Shown: positions 10,580 through 18,327 of the stretch, piece after piece
Layout: each line of letters opens with the position of its first letter
Position numbering within the stretch: position 1 is the stretch's first letter
Source: Pseudomonas resinovorans NBRC 106553
Lineage (GTDB): Bacteria > Pseudomonadota > Gammaproteobacteria > Pseudomonadales > Pseudomonadaceae
Assembly: GCF_000412695.1 (NCBI RefSeq)
Contig: NC_021499.1
Coordinates: 3,286,001 to 3,350,000 of the forward strand
Length of the DNA: 64,000 bases
Direction: 5' to 3'
Notes under the pieces: model-generated
What the model saw: only the letters and a program-made list of their open reading frames with translations
What the model was told of the DNA's origin: nothing
Database searches by the model: none
Program-made: the position numbers and the translations under genes

Positions 10580-10614
10580 TAGGGTGCGCTGTGCGCACCT
10601 CGACCACGGCACCG
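10580..10614. repeat. Partial copy of the 103-bp REP-like unit
   Basis: Begins TAGGGTGCGCTGTGCGCACC like the array at 10222-10530 and breaks off before the return arm. Confidence 0.7.
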
Positions 10615-10634
10615 TGAGATTTGTGGGGGCTGGA

Positions 10635-11684
10635 CTACCGCCGGCTCGCCAACAACTCGCGCGCGGCCTGCAAGGGTCGCGGGTCCACCCACCCGGCCAG
10701 CTCGAAATCCCGTTCCAGGAAGCCGTGCAAGTTGAGGAAATCCTTCTGGATGCCCAGGTAGTCCAGGCGCTGCGCGGAGAGGTCCGGCGCCAGGGTGGTG
10801 TGGAAGTCGTCGCGGTAGGCCTCGGCCACGCCCTCGCGCCCGGCGCGGGTTTCCACCTGGAGGATGTCGTGCAGGGCGTCGCGGTTCTCGGCGGCCCACT
10901 CGGCCGCTCGCAGGGTCTGGGCGAGGAAGCGCACCACCAGGTCGAAGTGGTCGTCCAGCAGGCTCTGGTGGACAGTGATGGGCCGGGGCGTGCCGTTGTT
11001 GATGCGGTAGCGCGGGCCGGCCACGCGATCCAGGTCGATCCCCACCACCAGCCCCAAGCGCCGGGCCGCGTCGGCCGCCGCCGCGCCCTTCACATAGACC
11101 GCATCTACCTCGCCACGCACCAGGTGATCCAGGCCGGACCAAAGACGCTGCAGGCCCTCTTGGGGCGTCCTCGCGGCCTCCTGGTCCAGCAGTGCCACCT
11201 CCACCAGGCGCACGTCGTCGAAGCCCAGCCCGGCCAATGCCAGGGCACCCCGGTAGCCCTGCAGGCTCATGGCGCGAGCGATGCTGCCACCCCGGCTGGC
11301 GGCCCAGGCCGGCAGGGCCAGGCGCTTGCCCGCGAGGTCCGCCGGCGTGCGGATGCCCGAGTCGGGGCGGACCAGGATGGTCTGCCATTCCTCGATCCAG
11401 GTCAGCCCGATCAGCCGGCTCGGCGCACCCGCCGCGCGGGCCACCAGCGCCGGTACGTTGCCACCTTCGCGGAAGAGCCCCGGCAGTTCGTGGTCGTAGT
11501 GATGGCGGCCGAGCTGGCGGGCCTCCTGCAGGGTGGAAACCGGCAGGCCGTCGGCGGCGAATTCCTCCTCCAGCCAACCGAGCTTGTAGGCGATGCCGGA
11601 CGCCGTGGGCACCGGACAACGGGTGAACCAGATCTGCTGGAGGGAGGTGGCAGGTGACGCGGGCGGTGCTACGGCGATGCTCAT
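10635..11684 (-). CDS. DszB-like desulfinase homologue, copy 1
   Basis: 349 residues, starting at 11684 after a GGAG site. There is no signal peptide, so the protein is cytoplasmic although it has the periplasmic binding protein fold. It aligns with DszB, the 2'-hydroxybiphenyl-2-sulfinate desulfinase. The active-site Cys27, His60 and Arg70 of DszB correspond to C23 (TRCPVPT), H62 and R72 (HYDHELPGLFREGG), with the same 10-residue His-Arg spacing. I infer cleavage of a sulfinate to sulfite and a hydrocarbon. It is transcribed away from the SfnB-like gene from its own near-perfect sigma-54 promoter. Automatic pipelines would probably call it an ABC substrate-binding protein; the missing export signal speaks against that. 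Confidence 0.75.
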   Translation of the reverse strand: MSIAVAPPASPATSLQQIWFTRCPVPTASGIAYKLGWLEEEFAADGLPVSTLQEARQLGRHHYDHELPGLFREGGNVPALVARAAGAPSRLIGLTWIEEWQTILVRPDSGIRTPADLAGKRLALPAWAASRGGSIARAMSLQGYRGALALAGLGFDDVRLVEVALLDQEAARTPQEGLQRLWSGLDHLVRGEVDAVYVKGAAAADAARRLGLVVGIDLDRVAGPRYRINNGTPRPITVHQSLLDDHFDLVVRFLAQTLRAAEWAAENRDALHDILQVETRAGREGVAEAYRDDFHTTLAPDLSAQRLDYLGIQKDFLNLHGFLERDFELAGWVDPRPLQAARELLASRR

Positions 11685-11739
11685 GGTGCGCTCCGGGCTG
11701 GATGATGAAGGCGGCCTTCTCTGGCCGTTGCAGGTCCAT

Positions 11740-11755
11740 CGCAATGCCTGTGCCA
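11740..11755 (-). promoter_or_regulatory. Sigma-54 promoter of the DszB-like gene
   Basis: On the minus strand the site reads TGGCACAGGCATTGC, matching consensus at nearly every fixed position. It lies about 57 bases before the ATG at 11684. Confidence 0.8.
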
Positions 11756-11840
11756 AGGGCGGGATCGGCCGCCCCATGGGGCTTGCGCGCTGGTACGCGG
11801 TCCGCCCCATGCTGTTCTTCCAACAATGCTGCGTGGCCGC

Positions 11841-11888
11841 TGCTGGCTCCGCAGCAGCCCGCCTTGCCACGCTGCTGCCCAGGCAGCA
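11841..11888. promoter_or_regulatory. Two TGCTG-N6-CAGCA palindromes between divergent promoters
   Basis: Perfect sites at 11841-11856 and 11873-11888, 32 bases apart, with further half sites upstream. They sit between the minus promoter at 11740 and the plus promoter at 11965, so one cluster could serve both genes. Confidence 0.65.
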
Positions 11889-11964
11889 ACCGGCCCTGGG
11901 CCGGATGCCCCGATCCTGGCCGAAGGCCGCGAGGCGCCTGGCCTGCGCCGCTGTCCCGAGCCCC

Positions 11965-11980
11965 TGGCACAGAAGCTGCT
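11965..11980 (+). promoter_or_regulatory. Sigma-54 promoter of the SfnB-like gene
   Basis: TGGCACAGAAGCTGCT keeps the TGGCAC and TGCT elements at correct spacing, 66 bases before the ATG at 12046. Confidence 0.7.
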
Positions 11981-12045
11981 CAAGCCAGGGGGACCGCCCG
12001 ACGGAGCTCGGGCATGCAGTTGGATGAATCGACAGAGGTGAAATC

Positions 12046-13305
12046 ATGAGTACGGCCGAACGCAGCCTGGCTAACGCCGGATCGCCCAGCGCGGTGCGCG
12101 TCCTGCACAGCGAAGCGCAAGCCCTGGAGGCGGCCAGGGAAGTGGCGCGGGAAATCGCCGAGATCGCCGCGGACCCGTCGCGCAATGGCGAGCTGCCGCG
12201 CCGCCAGGCCGAGCTGCTGTCCCAGAGCGGCATCACCGCCATCGGTGTGCCCAAGGCCCTGGGCGGCCTGGGCGCCTCGGTGGAAACCATCGTGGAGACG
12301 GTGCGGATCATTTCCGTGGCGGACGGCGGCGTCGGCCAGCTGCTGCAGATCCACAACGTGATGCTGCGCGGCCTGCTGACTTCCAGCTACCCGGAGGACG
12401 TGCGTGCGCGGGTGATCGCGGATGTGCTCGCCGGCAAGCGATTCGGCAACGCCCTGGCGGAAGTGGGCGGCAAGAACAAGTTCGCCCTGAAGACCCGCGT
12501 GGAGCGCCGCGCCGACGGCAAGCTGGTGCTCAATGGCAGCAAGTTCTACTCCACCGGCTCCTACCTGGCCGAATGGATCTCCCTGACCGCCGCCTCCGAT
12601 GACGGCGGCGCCGGCATACTGCTGCACCGCGACACCCCCGGCCTGACCCTGGTGGACGACTGGGAAGCCTTCGGCCAGAACAACTCGGTGAGCGGTACGG
12701 TGATCTTCGACAACATCGAACTGGACGAGCGCTTCGTGTCCCGCCGCGAAGGCCCGCTGAAGCGCACCTGGCTGAGCTTCCCGCAGATCCTTCACGCCGC
12801 CATTGACACCGGCATCGCCGCCGGCGCCCTTGATGCCGGCGTGCAGTACCTGCGCAACCAGTCCCGCCCCTGGGTGGAAAGCGGCGTGGAGAACGCCAGC
12901 GAAGAGCCGCACATCATTCGCCAGATAGGCGAATACGCCGTGGCCCTGCGCGCCGCCGAAGCCCTGCTGCGCGACGCCGCGCGGGTGTTCGACCAGCACG
13001 ACCGCGACCCGGAGAACAAGGCGCTGCAGGATGAGCTGATCCTCTCGGTGGCCAGCGCGCGGGCCCATTCCGACAGCGCCTCGCTGAAGATCTCCAGCGA
13101 TATCTTCTCCCTGCTCGGCGCCAGCGCCTCGCTGACCAAGTGGAACCTCGACCGCTTCTGGCGCAACGCGCGGGTACACACCACCCACGACCCCATCCGC
13201 TGGCGCCTGCACCACGTCGGCAACTACTACCTCAACGGCGTGGACCCGGGCGAGTACACCGCCATCCTTGACGCGAAGCAGAAGGAAGGCGCTACTCGCA
13301 GCTGA
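12046..13305 (+). CDS. SfnB/DszC-family flavin-dependent sulfur acquisition oxygenase
   Basis: 419 residues of the acyl-CoA dehydrogenase fold. The C-terminal run FWRNARVHTTHDPIRWRLHH is the signature of the SfnB/DszC branch (DszC has a related WRNARTHT..DP). That branch oxygenates sulfur atoms (thioether to sulfoxide and sulfone) rather than dehydrogenating acyl-CoA. The flavin/substrate run NGSKFYSTGSYLAEW is visible. There is no Cys and one internal Met in the whole protein. It needs reduced flavin, probably from the reductase at 21024. It diverges from the DszB-like gene and shares its regulatory region. The family call is secure; the substrate is not known. Confidence 0.85.
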   Translation: MSTAERSLANAGSPSAVRVLHSEAQALEAAREVAREIAEIAADPSRNGELPRRQAELLSQSGITAIGVPKALGGLGASVETIVETVRIISVADGGVGQLLQIHNVMLRGLLTSSYPEDVRARVIADVLAGKRFGNALAEVGGKNKFALKTRVERRADGKLVLNGSKFYSTGSYLAEWISLTAASDDGGAGILLHRDTPGLTLVDDWEAFGQNNSVSGTVIFDNIELDERFVSRREGPLKRTWLSFPQILHAAIDTGIAAGALDAGVQYLRNQSRPWVESGVENASEEPHIIRQIGEYAVALRAAEALLRDAARVFDQHDRDPENKALQDELILSVASARAHSDSASLKISSDIFSLLGASASLTKWNLDRFWRNARVHTTHDPIRWRLHHVGNYYLNGVDPGEYTAILDAKQKEGATRS

Positions 13306-13322
13306 GCCTCCTCGAGCTCCAT

Positions 13323-13422
13323 TGTGGGGGCGAATTCATTCGCTAAGGGCAGCGCAGCTGCCCCCTGGGGGGGATGTCCGGCCGAACCTTCGGTCCGGTC
13401 AGCGAATGAATTCGCCCCCACA
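13323..13422. repeat. Inverted repeat element with GAATTCATTCGC arms
   Basis: 21-bp perfect arms at 13323-13343 and 13402-13422 enclose about 58 bases. A closely related element lies at 52901-52998. The placement, between convergent genes, is typical of intergenic palindromes in Pseudomonas. Confidence 0.85.
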
Positions 13423-13453
13423 GGTTCACTCCGTAATCTCAGGTTCGGGTCGT

Positions 13454-13511
13454 AGCCCGGATGCAATCCGGGAAAGAATCCAACCACCCTCCCGGATTTC
13501 ATCCGGGCTAC
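13454..13511. repeat. GTAGCCCGGATG inverted repeat
   Basis: GTAGCCCGGATGCAATCCGGG and its inverted partner ending CATCCGGGCTAC. Related copies are at 20655-20678 (half) and 23657-23715. Confidence 0.75.
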
Positions 13512-13550
13512 CCCACAGGTTCAACCGCGCCCCCCCAGAAAGGCACACAC

Positions 13551-13581
13551 AAAAAAGCCCGGCATCCTCGCCGGGCTTTTT
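13551..13581. terminator. Bidirectional terminator between convergent genes
   Basis: AAAAAAGCCCGGC, a short loop, then GCCGGGCTTTTT. It has A and T tracts on both sides, between the SfnB-like gene (plus) and the aldolase (minus). Confidence 0.9.
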
Positions 13582-13591
13582 CATTCGGCTT

Positions 13592-14335
13592 TCAGGCCAC
13601 CGCTTCCAGCAGCTTGCGCCCCTCGTCCCAGAGGCCGGTCATCTTCCACTGCTGCTCCAGCACGCCGGGGCCGAACTCCTGGGAGCCGCCGAGGTTTTCC
13701 GCCAGGGCCTGGAAGTAGGCGCCCTCCTCCACCAGCAGGATCAGCCGGGCCACCGGCAGGATGCCTTCGCCCCAGAAGGTGGCGCCGCCATTGGCCTCCA
13801 GCAGGCCCGGGGTGTGGGGATTGGCCTTGATCGCCTCGACGATGAAGGACGGCTCGGACTGCCGGCGATCGATGTAGATGGGCAGTTCGCGCGCCAGGGT
13901 CACCCGTTGCGACGCGGCGTAGCGCAGCGGCAGCACGCGGTGGGCGCCGGCCCAGCCGCCGAGGTAAGGCGTGTGCACATGGACCACCAGGTTGACCTCC
14001 GGCCGTTCCTGGAACACCAGGGCGTAGCGCTTGCCGCTGCCGGCTTCCTTGCTGGTGTCCAGCGAAGCGCCGGGCGCCAGGGTCTCGTCCAGGTGCACGG
14101 TGCCGTCATGGCTGACCACCGCTGCGCGGATGCCCTGGTCATCCGCCCAGGGGCTGGGCGCGCGCAGGGCGATCACCAGGTCGCTGGCGGGCACCCGCAG
14201 GTAGGCCTGGAGCGTGTTGGTGGCGGTGATGGTGCGGGTCTCCTTGAGTACGCGGAAGGCTTTGGCGAAATCGCGCCTGGCCTGCTCCACCTGGTCGAGA
14301 ATCGCGCTATCGAGGGGGCGGGATGTCTGGGTCAT
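13592..14335 (-). CDS. Class II aldolase/adducin family protein
   Basis: 247 residues, start at 14335. The metal-binding H-x-H is visible in NLVVHVHTPYLGG, with an upstream acidic and glycine-rich region typical of the fuculose-phosphate aldolase/dehydratase family. Members cleave or dehydrate sugar phosphates and related hydroxy-ketones, and MtnB acts in methylthioribose salvage. The gene has a sigma-54 promoter (14403-14418), no Cys and one internal Met, like its neighbours, so I infer a role in the sulfur regulon, perhaps processing the carbon skeleton left after desulfonation. The substrate cannot be read from the sequence. It ends right at the bidirectional terminator. Confidence 0.8.
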   Translation of the reverse strand: MTQTSRPLDSAILDQVEQARRDFAKAFRVLKETRTITATNTLQAYLRVPASDLVIALRAPSPWADDQGIRAAVVSHDGTVHLDETLAPGASLDTSKEAGSGKRYALVFQERPEVNLVVHVHTPYLGGWAGAHRVLPLRYAASQRVTLARELPIYIDRRQSEPSFIVEAIKANPHTPGLLEANGGATFWGEGILPVARLILLVEEGAYFQALAENLGGSQEFGPGVLEQQWKMTGLWDEGRKLLEAVA

Positions 14336-14402
14336 GGAAAGCGTCCTGTTTCTGTCCGGGAAAGGTTGCAACGGGGCCGTTCGCACCGTGTAGCAACCCC
14401 AG

Positions 14403-14418
14403 AGCAGGACTTGTGCCA
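14403..14418 (-). promoter_or_regulatory. Sigma-54 promoter of the class II aldolase gene
   Basis: On the minus strand TGGCACAAGTCCTGCT matches the -24/-12 elements with correct spacing, 68 bases before the ATG at 14335. Confidence 0.65.
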
Positions 14419-14470
14419 GCGGCCCCGGGCCGCGCCGGGCGCGGGGTCGACGCTTGCGGCCGGCACCGCC

Positions 14471-14518
14471 TGCTGCCTGCGGGGCAGCCATTGCTGGGGC
14501 ACTGCTGCTGGAGACGCA
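14471..14518. promoter_or_regulatory. Cluster of TGCTG half sites (degenerate activator sites)
   Basis: TGCTG at 14471, 14492, 14503 and 14506. None has a perfect CAGCA partner at 6 bases, but two have three of five bases. It sits between the divergent sigma-54 promoters at 14403 (minus) and 14593 (plus), the place where the other regions hold perfect sites. Confidence 0.4.
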
Positions 14519-14592
14519 ATCGCTGCGCGGCGGTCATTGGCGACAGCCGCGCAAGCCCCGTCGCACAAGCGTTACAGGGCATCCCGAAGGCG

Positions 14593-14608
14593 TGGCATGG
14601 GGGTTGCT
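14593..14608 (+). promoter_or_regulatory. Sigma-54 promoter of the monooxygenase/desulfinase operon
   Basis: TGGCATGGGGGTTGCT is a full match to TGGCAYG-N4-TTGCW, 44 bases before the ATG at 14652. Confidence 0.85.
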
Positions 14609-14651
14609 ATCCCTGGATACAACTCAGCCATTCCAACCCTCAGGAGCTTTG

Positions 14652-15812
14652 ATGAGCACCGAATTCTTCTGGCGTCTGCCGCTGGGCACCGACGGCCCCC
14701 AACTGAGTACCGACAAGCACAATCGCGGCAATCACCTGCGTCGCCCGGGGGACATAGCCCCGGGCCTGCTGCCCGACGGCAGCCCCGATGACTTCACCTA
14801 CATCGACTACATCGCCCAGGTGGCCAAGGCGGCCGAACTGGCCGGCTTCGAGGGCGCCCTGCTGCCCACCGGGCCCGAGCCGTGGATCGCCGCCGCCGCG
14901 CTGGCCCGCGAGACCCGGCGCATCAAGTTCCTGATCGCCTTCCAGGCTACCTGGACCCTGCCCGCCTACGCGGCGCAGCAGGCGGCCATATTGCAGAACC
15001 TCAGCCGTGGCCGCCTGGAGTGGAACATCATCACCGGCGGCAACCCCGCCAGCCAGCGCGCCAATGGCGACTACCTCGAGCACGACCTGCGCTACAAGCG
15101 CACCGGCGAGTTTCTCGACATCATCCAGGGGCTCTGGGAGAACGAGCGCTTCTCCTACGACGGCGACATCTATCGCCTGGACAACGGCGCCCTGCCGCCG
15201 GGCCTGCGCAACGAGCGCAAGCCCGGCGTCTACTTCTCCGGTTTCTCCGACGCCGCGCTCGATGTGGCCGCGCGCCATGCCGACGTCTACCTGAACTGGG
15301 CCGAACCGGTCGACAAGCTCAAGCCGCACATCGAGCGCGTGCGCGAACTGGCCGACAAGCAGGGCCGCAGCGTGCGCTTCGGCCTGCGTGTGGACCTCTT
15401 CGCCCGTGAAACCGAGGAAGCCGCCTGGCGCGACCTGCGCAACCAGTTCGAGCGCCTGGAAGGCAAGAGCAGCTCGCTGCAGAAGCAGTTCACCAGTGGC
15501 TCCGACTCGGTGGGTGCGGCGCGCCAGACCGCGTATCACCAGAACATCAGCGACTTCAACGACCTGATCCTCGCCCCCAACCTCTGGGCCGGTTTCGCCA
15601 AGGCCAAGCCCGGCCCCACCGTGGGCCTGGTGGGCAGCCACCAGAACATCGCCGAGCGTCTGGCCGAGTACCGCGACGCCGGCTTCTCCACCTTCATCCT
15701 GGCGGGCAACCCCCACCTGGAAGAGGCGCTGCGCATCGGTCAGGAAGTCCTGCCGCTGCTGCGCACGCCGGCCACCCGGCACTCCAGCTCGCCACTCAAA
15801 GCCACCGCCTGA
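14652..15812 (+). CDS. FMNH2-dependent monooxygenase, SsuD-like (LLM class), copy 3
   Basis: 386 residues, start at 14652 after a CAGGAG site. LLM family; NLWAGFAKAKPGPTVGLVG and GNPHLEEALRIGQEVLP parallel the C-terminal part of SsuD. The catalytic-region Arg is kept (FGLRVD), but the SsuD His is Asp and the region of SsuD Cys54 has no Cys. I count no Cys and no Met after the initiator across the whole protein. It leads an operon with two DszB-like genes, which suggests this enzyme makes the sulfinate the next protein cleaves, as DszA does for DszB. The operon is driven by the strong sigma-54 site at 14593. Confidence 0.85.
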   Translation: MSTEFFWRLPLGTDGPQLSTDKHNRGNHLRRPGDIAPGLLPDGSPDDFTYIDYIAQVAKAAELAGFEGALLPTGPEPWIAAAALARETRRIKFLIAFQATWTLPAYAAQQAAILQNLSRGRLEWNIITGGNPASQRANGDYLEHDLRYKRTGEFLDIIQGLWENERFSYDGDIYRLDNGALPPGLRNERKPGVYFSGFSDAALDVAARHADVYLNWAEPVDKLKPHIERVRELADKQGRSVRFGLRVDLFARETEEAAWRDLRNQFERLEGKSSSLQKQFTSGSDSVGAARQTAYHQNISDFNDLILAPNLWAGFAKAKPGPTVGLVGSHQNIAERLAEYRDAGFSTFILAGNPHLEEALRIGQEVLPLLRTPATRHSSSPLKATA

Positions 15813-15828
15813 GGCCAAGGAAGACCCC

Positions 15829-16881
15829 ATGAGCCAACCACTCGATACCCTCTGGTACACCCGTTGCCCGGTGCCCACCGGGCTTGGCATCGCCGTGCAG
15901 AAAGGCTGGCTGGAAGCCAGCGTCGGCGCCCTCGGCACGCGCATCCAGTCCCTGCGCGAGTCCGACAGCCAGGCGGTGCGCGAATCCCATTTCGATCACA
16001 GCCTGGCCAACTCCGTGCGCCATGGCGGCAACATCCCCGCCATCTGGGCCCGCGCGGCCGGCCGCGATACCCGCGTCATCGGCCTGTCCTGGGCCGACGA
16101 GGTGCAACTGATCCTCACCCGTCCGGACAGCGGCATCCATGGCGTGAAAGACCTCAAGGGCCGACGCTTCGGCCTGCCCGACTGGGCCGGCGCGCAGATC
16201 GACTTCACCCGCGCCCAGGCCCTTCGCGGCCTGGAGAACGCCCTCAAGCTGGAAGGCCTGGAGGTGAAGGATGTGGAACGCGTGGACTACCGCTACGGCG
16301 GCACCTTCAGCGACCAGCCGGTACAGGACGTCGACGGTACGCCGGTCAGCGCCCACCGCGCCGAAGGCCGCAACGCGGAACTGGTGGGCCTGTTGCGCGG
16401 CGAGGTGGATGCGATCTTCCTCAAGGGCGCCCATGCCGCGCAGCTGGCCCACGAATTCGGGCTGCGCACGGTGATCGACACCGGCTCCCATCCCGAACCC
16501 CTGATCCGCTCCAACAACGGCACCCCGCGTACCCTCAGCGTGGACGCCAACCTGCTGGACCAGCATCTCCCGGTGGCGGTAGGCATCCTCGACTCGGTGC
16601 TGCGCGCCGAAGCCTGGGCCGGCACCCACCCCGAGGACACCCGCCGCTACCTGGCGCGGGAAACCAACAGCAGCGAGTACTGGGTGACCCGGGCCTACGG
16701 CGACGACGCCCACCTGCGCCTGCGCACCGCCCTGGATGAATCGGCCATCGCGGCCCTGCAGGACTTCACCGATTTCCTTCTGCGCTGGCAGTTCATCCCG
16801 CAACGCTTCGATGTGCGCGAGTGGATCGACCCGCGTCCGCTGGAAGCCCTGCGCAACGCCAGCTCGGCACTGGCGAGCTGA
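15829..16881 (+). CDS. DszB-like desulfinase homologue, copy 2
   Basis: 350 residues, no signal peptide, starting 16 bases after the monooxygenase gene. The predicted catalytic set is complete: C13 (TRCPVPTG), H54 and R64 (HFDHSLANSVRHGG), matching Cys27, His60 and Arg70 of DszB in order and spacing. Apart from the initiator Met, C13 is the only sulfur-containing residue in the protein. That makes a structural accident unlikely and supports catalysis by this Cys. Expected reaction: an aromatic or aliphatic sulfinate to sulfite plus the desulfinated product in the cytoplasm. It could instead be an unusual cytoplasmic binding protein, which I consider less likely. Confidence 0.78.
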   Translation: MSQPLDTLWYTRCPVPTGLGIAVQKGWLEASVGALGTRIQSLRESDSQAVRESHFDHSLANSVRHGGNIPAIWARAAGRDTRVIGLSWADEVQLILTRPDSGIHGVKDLKGRRFGLPDWAGAQIDFTRAQALRGLENALKLEGLEVKDVERVDYRYGGTFSDQPVQDVDGTPVSAHRAEGRNAELVGLLRGEVDAIFLKGAHAAQLAHEFGLRTVIDTGSHPEPLIRSNNGTPRTLSVDANLLDQHLPVAVGILDSVLRAEAWAGTHPEDTRRYLARETNSSEYWVTRAYGDDAHLRLRTALDESAIAALQDFTDFLLRWQFIPQRFDVREWIDPRPLEALRNASSALAS

Positions 16882-16913
16882 CCTCCCCCGCAACCCGAGA
16901 TCCGGATCCTCCT

Positions 16914-17972
16914 ATGAGCAATCAACTCGATACTCTCTGGTACACCCACAGCCCGGTCCCCACCGGGCTGGGCATCGCCGTGCAGTCCGGGCGCCTGGCC
17001 GAGGCGTTCCGCCCCTACGGCACCAACATCCAGTCCTTGCGCGAATCCAGCGAGCGGGAAGTGCGCGAGGCCCACTACGACCATCACCTGGCCAACTCCG
17101 TCCGGCATGGCGGCAACATCCCCGCCATCTGGGCTCATTCCAGCGGCGTGCAGACCCGCGTGCTGGGCCTGTCCTGGAGCGACGAGGTGCAGCTCATCCT
17201 CACCACCGAAGAGAGCGGCGTACGCAGCATCCGCGACCTGAAGAACCGGCGATTCGGCCTGCCGAAGTGGGCCAACGTGCAGATCGACTTCACCCGCGCC
17301 CAAGCCCTGCGCGGGCTGGAGAACGCCCTGCGCCTGGAAGGCCTGACGGTGGCCGATGTGGAACTGGTGGACTACCCCTACGGCGGCACCTACAGCGACG
17401 ACCAGAAACAGCACCTCTACGGCGCCGAAGTGAGCCTGGAAGTGAGCCGCGTCAGCCGGCGCAACAACGAACTGATCGGCCTGCTGCGTGGCGACATCGA
17501 CGCGATCTTCCTCAAGGGCGCCCACGCCGCTCACCTGGCCCACGAGTTCGGCCTGCGGGTGGTGGTCGACACCGGCTCCCACCCGGACCCGCTGATCCGC
17601 TCCAACAATGGCACGCCGCGCACCCTGACCGTCGACCAGCACCTGCTGGAACACCACTTCGATGCGGCGGTGCGCATCGTCGACACGGTGCTGCGGACCG
17701 AGCAATGGGCCTGGGCCAATCCCGACGAGACCCGGCGCTTCCTCGCCCGCGAACTGAACACCAGCGAGTACTGGGTGGCCACCGCCTACGGCGAGGACGC
17801 CCATCGCCGGCTGCGTACCACCCTGGACGAACGCTCGATCGAGGCGCTGCAGGACTTCACCGACTTCCTCCGCCGCTGGAACTTCATCCCCCGGCGTTTC
17901 GACGTGCGCGACTGGATCGACCTGCGTGTATACGAACAGGCCGTAGGCGCCACTTCCCGCCTGGCTGTCTGA
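16914..17972 (+). CDS. DszB-like paralogue with Cys-to-Ser at the catalytic position, copy 3
   Basis: 352 residues, very similar to copy 2 along its whole length (shared runs IDFTRAQALRGLENAL and LIRSNNGTPRTL). H54 and R64 are kept, but the position of the catalytic Cys is S13 (THSPVPTG). The protein has no Cys and no internal Met. In DszB the C27S change abolishes activity and was used to trap ligand, so this copy is probably not a classic desulfinase. It may bind the product or substrate, partner copy 2, or use another mechanism. It is the third gene of the 14652 operon, 32 bases after copy 2. No inactivating frameshift is seen and the reading frame is well kept. Confidence 0.75.
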   Translation: MSNQLDTLWYTHSPVPTGLGIAVQSGRLAEAFRPYGTNIQSLRESSEREVREAHYDHHLANSVRHGGNIPAIWAHSSGVQTRVLGLSWSDEVQLILTTEESGVRSIRDLKNRRFGLPKWANVQIDFTRAQALRGLENALRLEGLTVADVELVDYPYGGTYSDDQKQHLYGAEVSLEVSRVSRRNNELIGLLRGDIDAIFLKGAHAAHLAHEFGLRVVVDTGSHPDPLIRSNNGTPRTLTVDQHLLEHHFDAAVRIVDTVLRTEQWAWANPDETRRFLARELNTSEYWVATAYGEDAHRRLRTTLDERSIEALQDFTDFLRRWNFIPRRFDVRDWIDLRVYEQAVGATSRLAV

Positions 17973-17979
17973 ACCCGGT

Positions 17980-18031
17980 TGCTGCTGCGCCAGCAGCAGC
18001 GACAACTTATTCCACTGCTGCAAATCCAGCA
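17980..18031. promoter_or_regulatory. Two TGCTG-N6-CAGCA palindromes before the receptor gene
   Basis: Perfect sites at 17980-17995 and 18016-18031, followed by more half sites up to 18054. They lie about 190-245 bases before the sigma-54 promoter at 18224. The gap between is AT-rich and could bend. Confidence 0.65.
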
Positions 18032-18223
18032 CTCACCCAGCAAGCCTGCTGAAACTTCCGCAACTTCCCTGCATCTTTCTTCTGGAAGTTTCAGCCCCTC
18101 CTTCCAAAAGCATTTAAATCTCCTCTCCAACAGCCCTCAACTCGCCTCAGATAAGCCATTAATGCCGCTATTTCAGTGACTTGCAGAACTTTATAAAGAA
18201 TTATTCAGCATCAGAAATAAACT

Positions 18224-18239
18224 TGGCACAGTCCCTGCT
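18224..18239 (+). promoter_or_regulatory. Sigma-54 promoter of the TonB-dependent receptor
   Basis: TGGCACAGTCCCTGCT keeps TGGCAC and TGCT at correct spacing, 89 bases before the ATG at 18328. Confidence 0.7.
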
Positions 18240-18327
18240 CAATAACTTTTCAGGTAGTTGGCAACAGGCCCAGGAAGACCACTTCCGGGTACCACGCCAG
18301 ACACTTTTAATTCCATTGGGAGGGACC

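Noticed and set aside
10222..10614. Possible CRISPR array
   Set aside because: Units are 103 bases with constant spacers and long internal palindromes, and there are no cas genes.
10635..12356. Upstream-extended start for the DszB-like gene
   Set aside because: The extension crosses its own sigma-54 promoter, the palindromes and the SfnB-like gene; the ATG at 11684 has a ribosome site.
15829..17972. DszB-like proteins as ABC substrate-binding proteins
   Set aside because: No signal peptide or lipobox in any copy, and the DszB catalytic residues are conserved in two of three.
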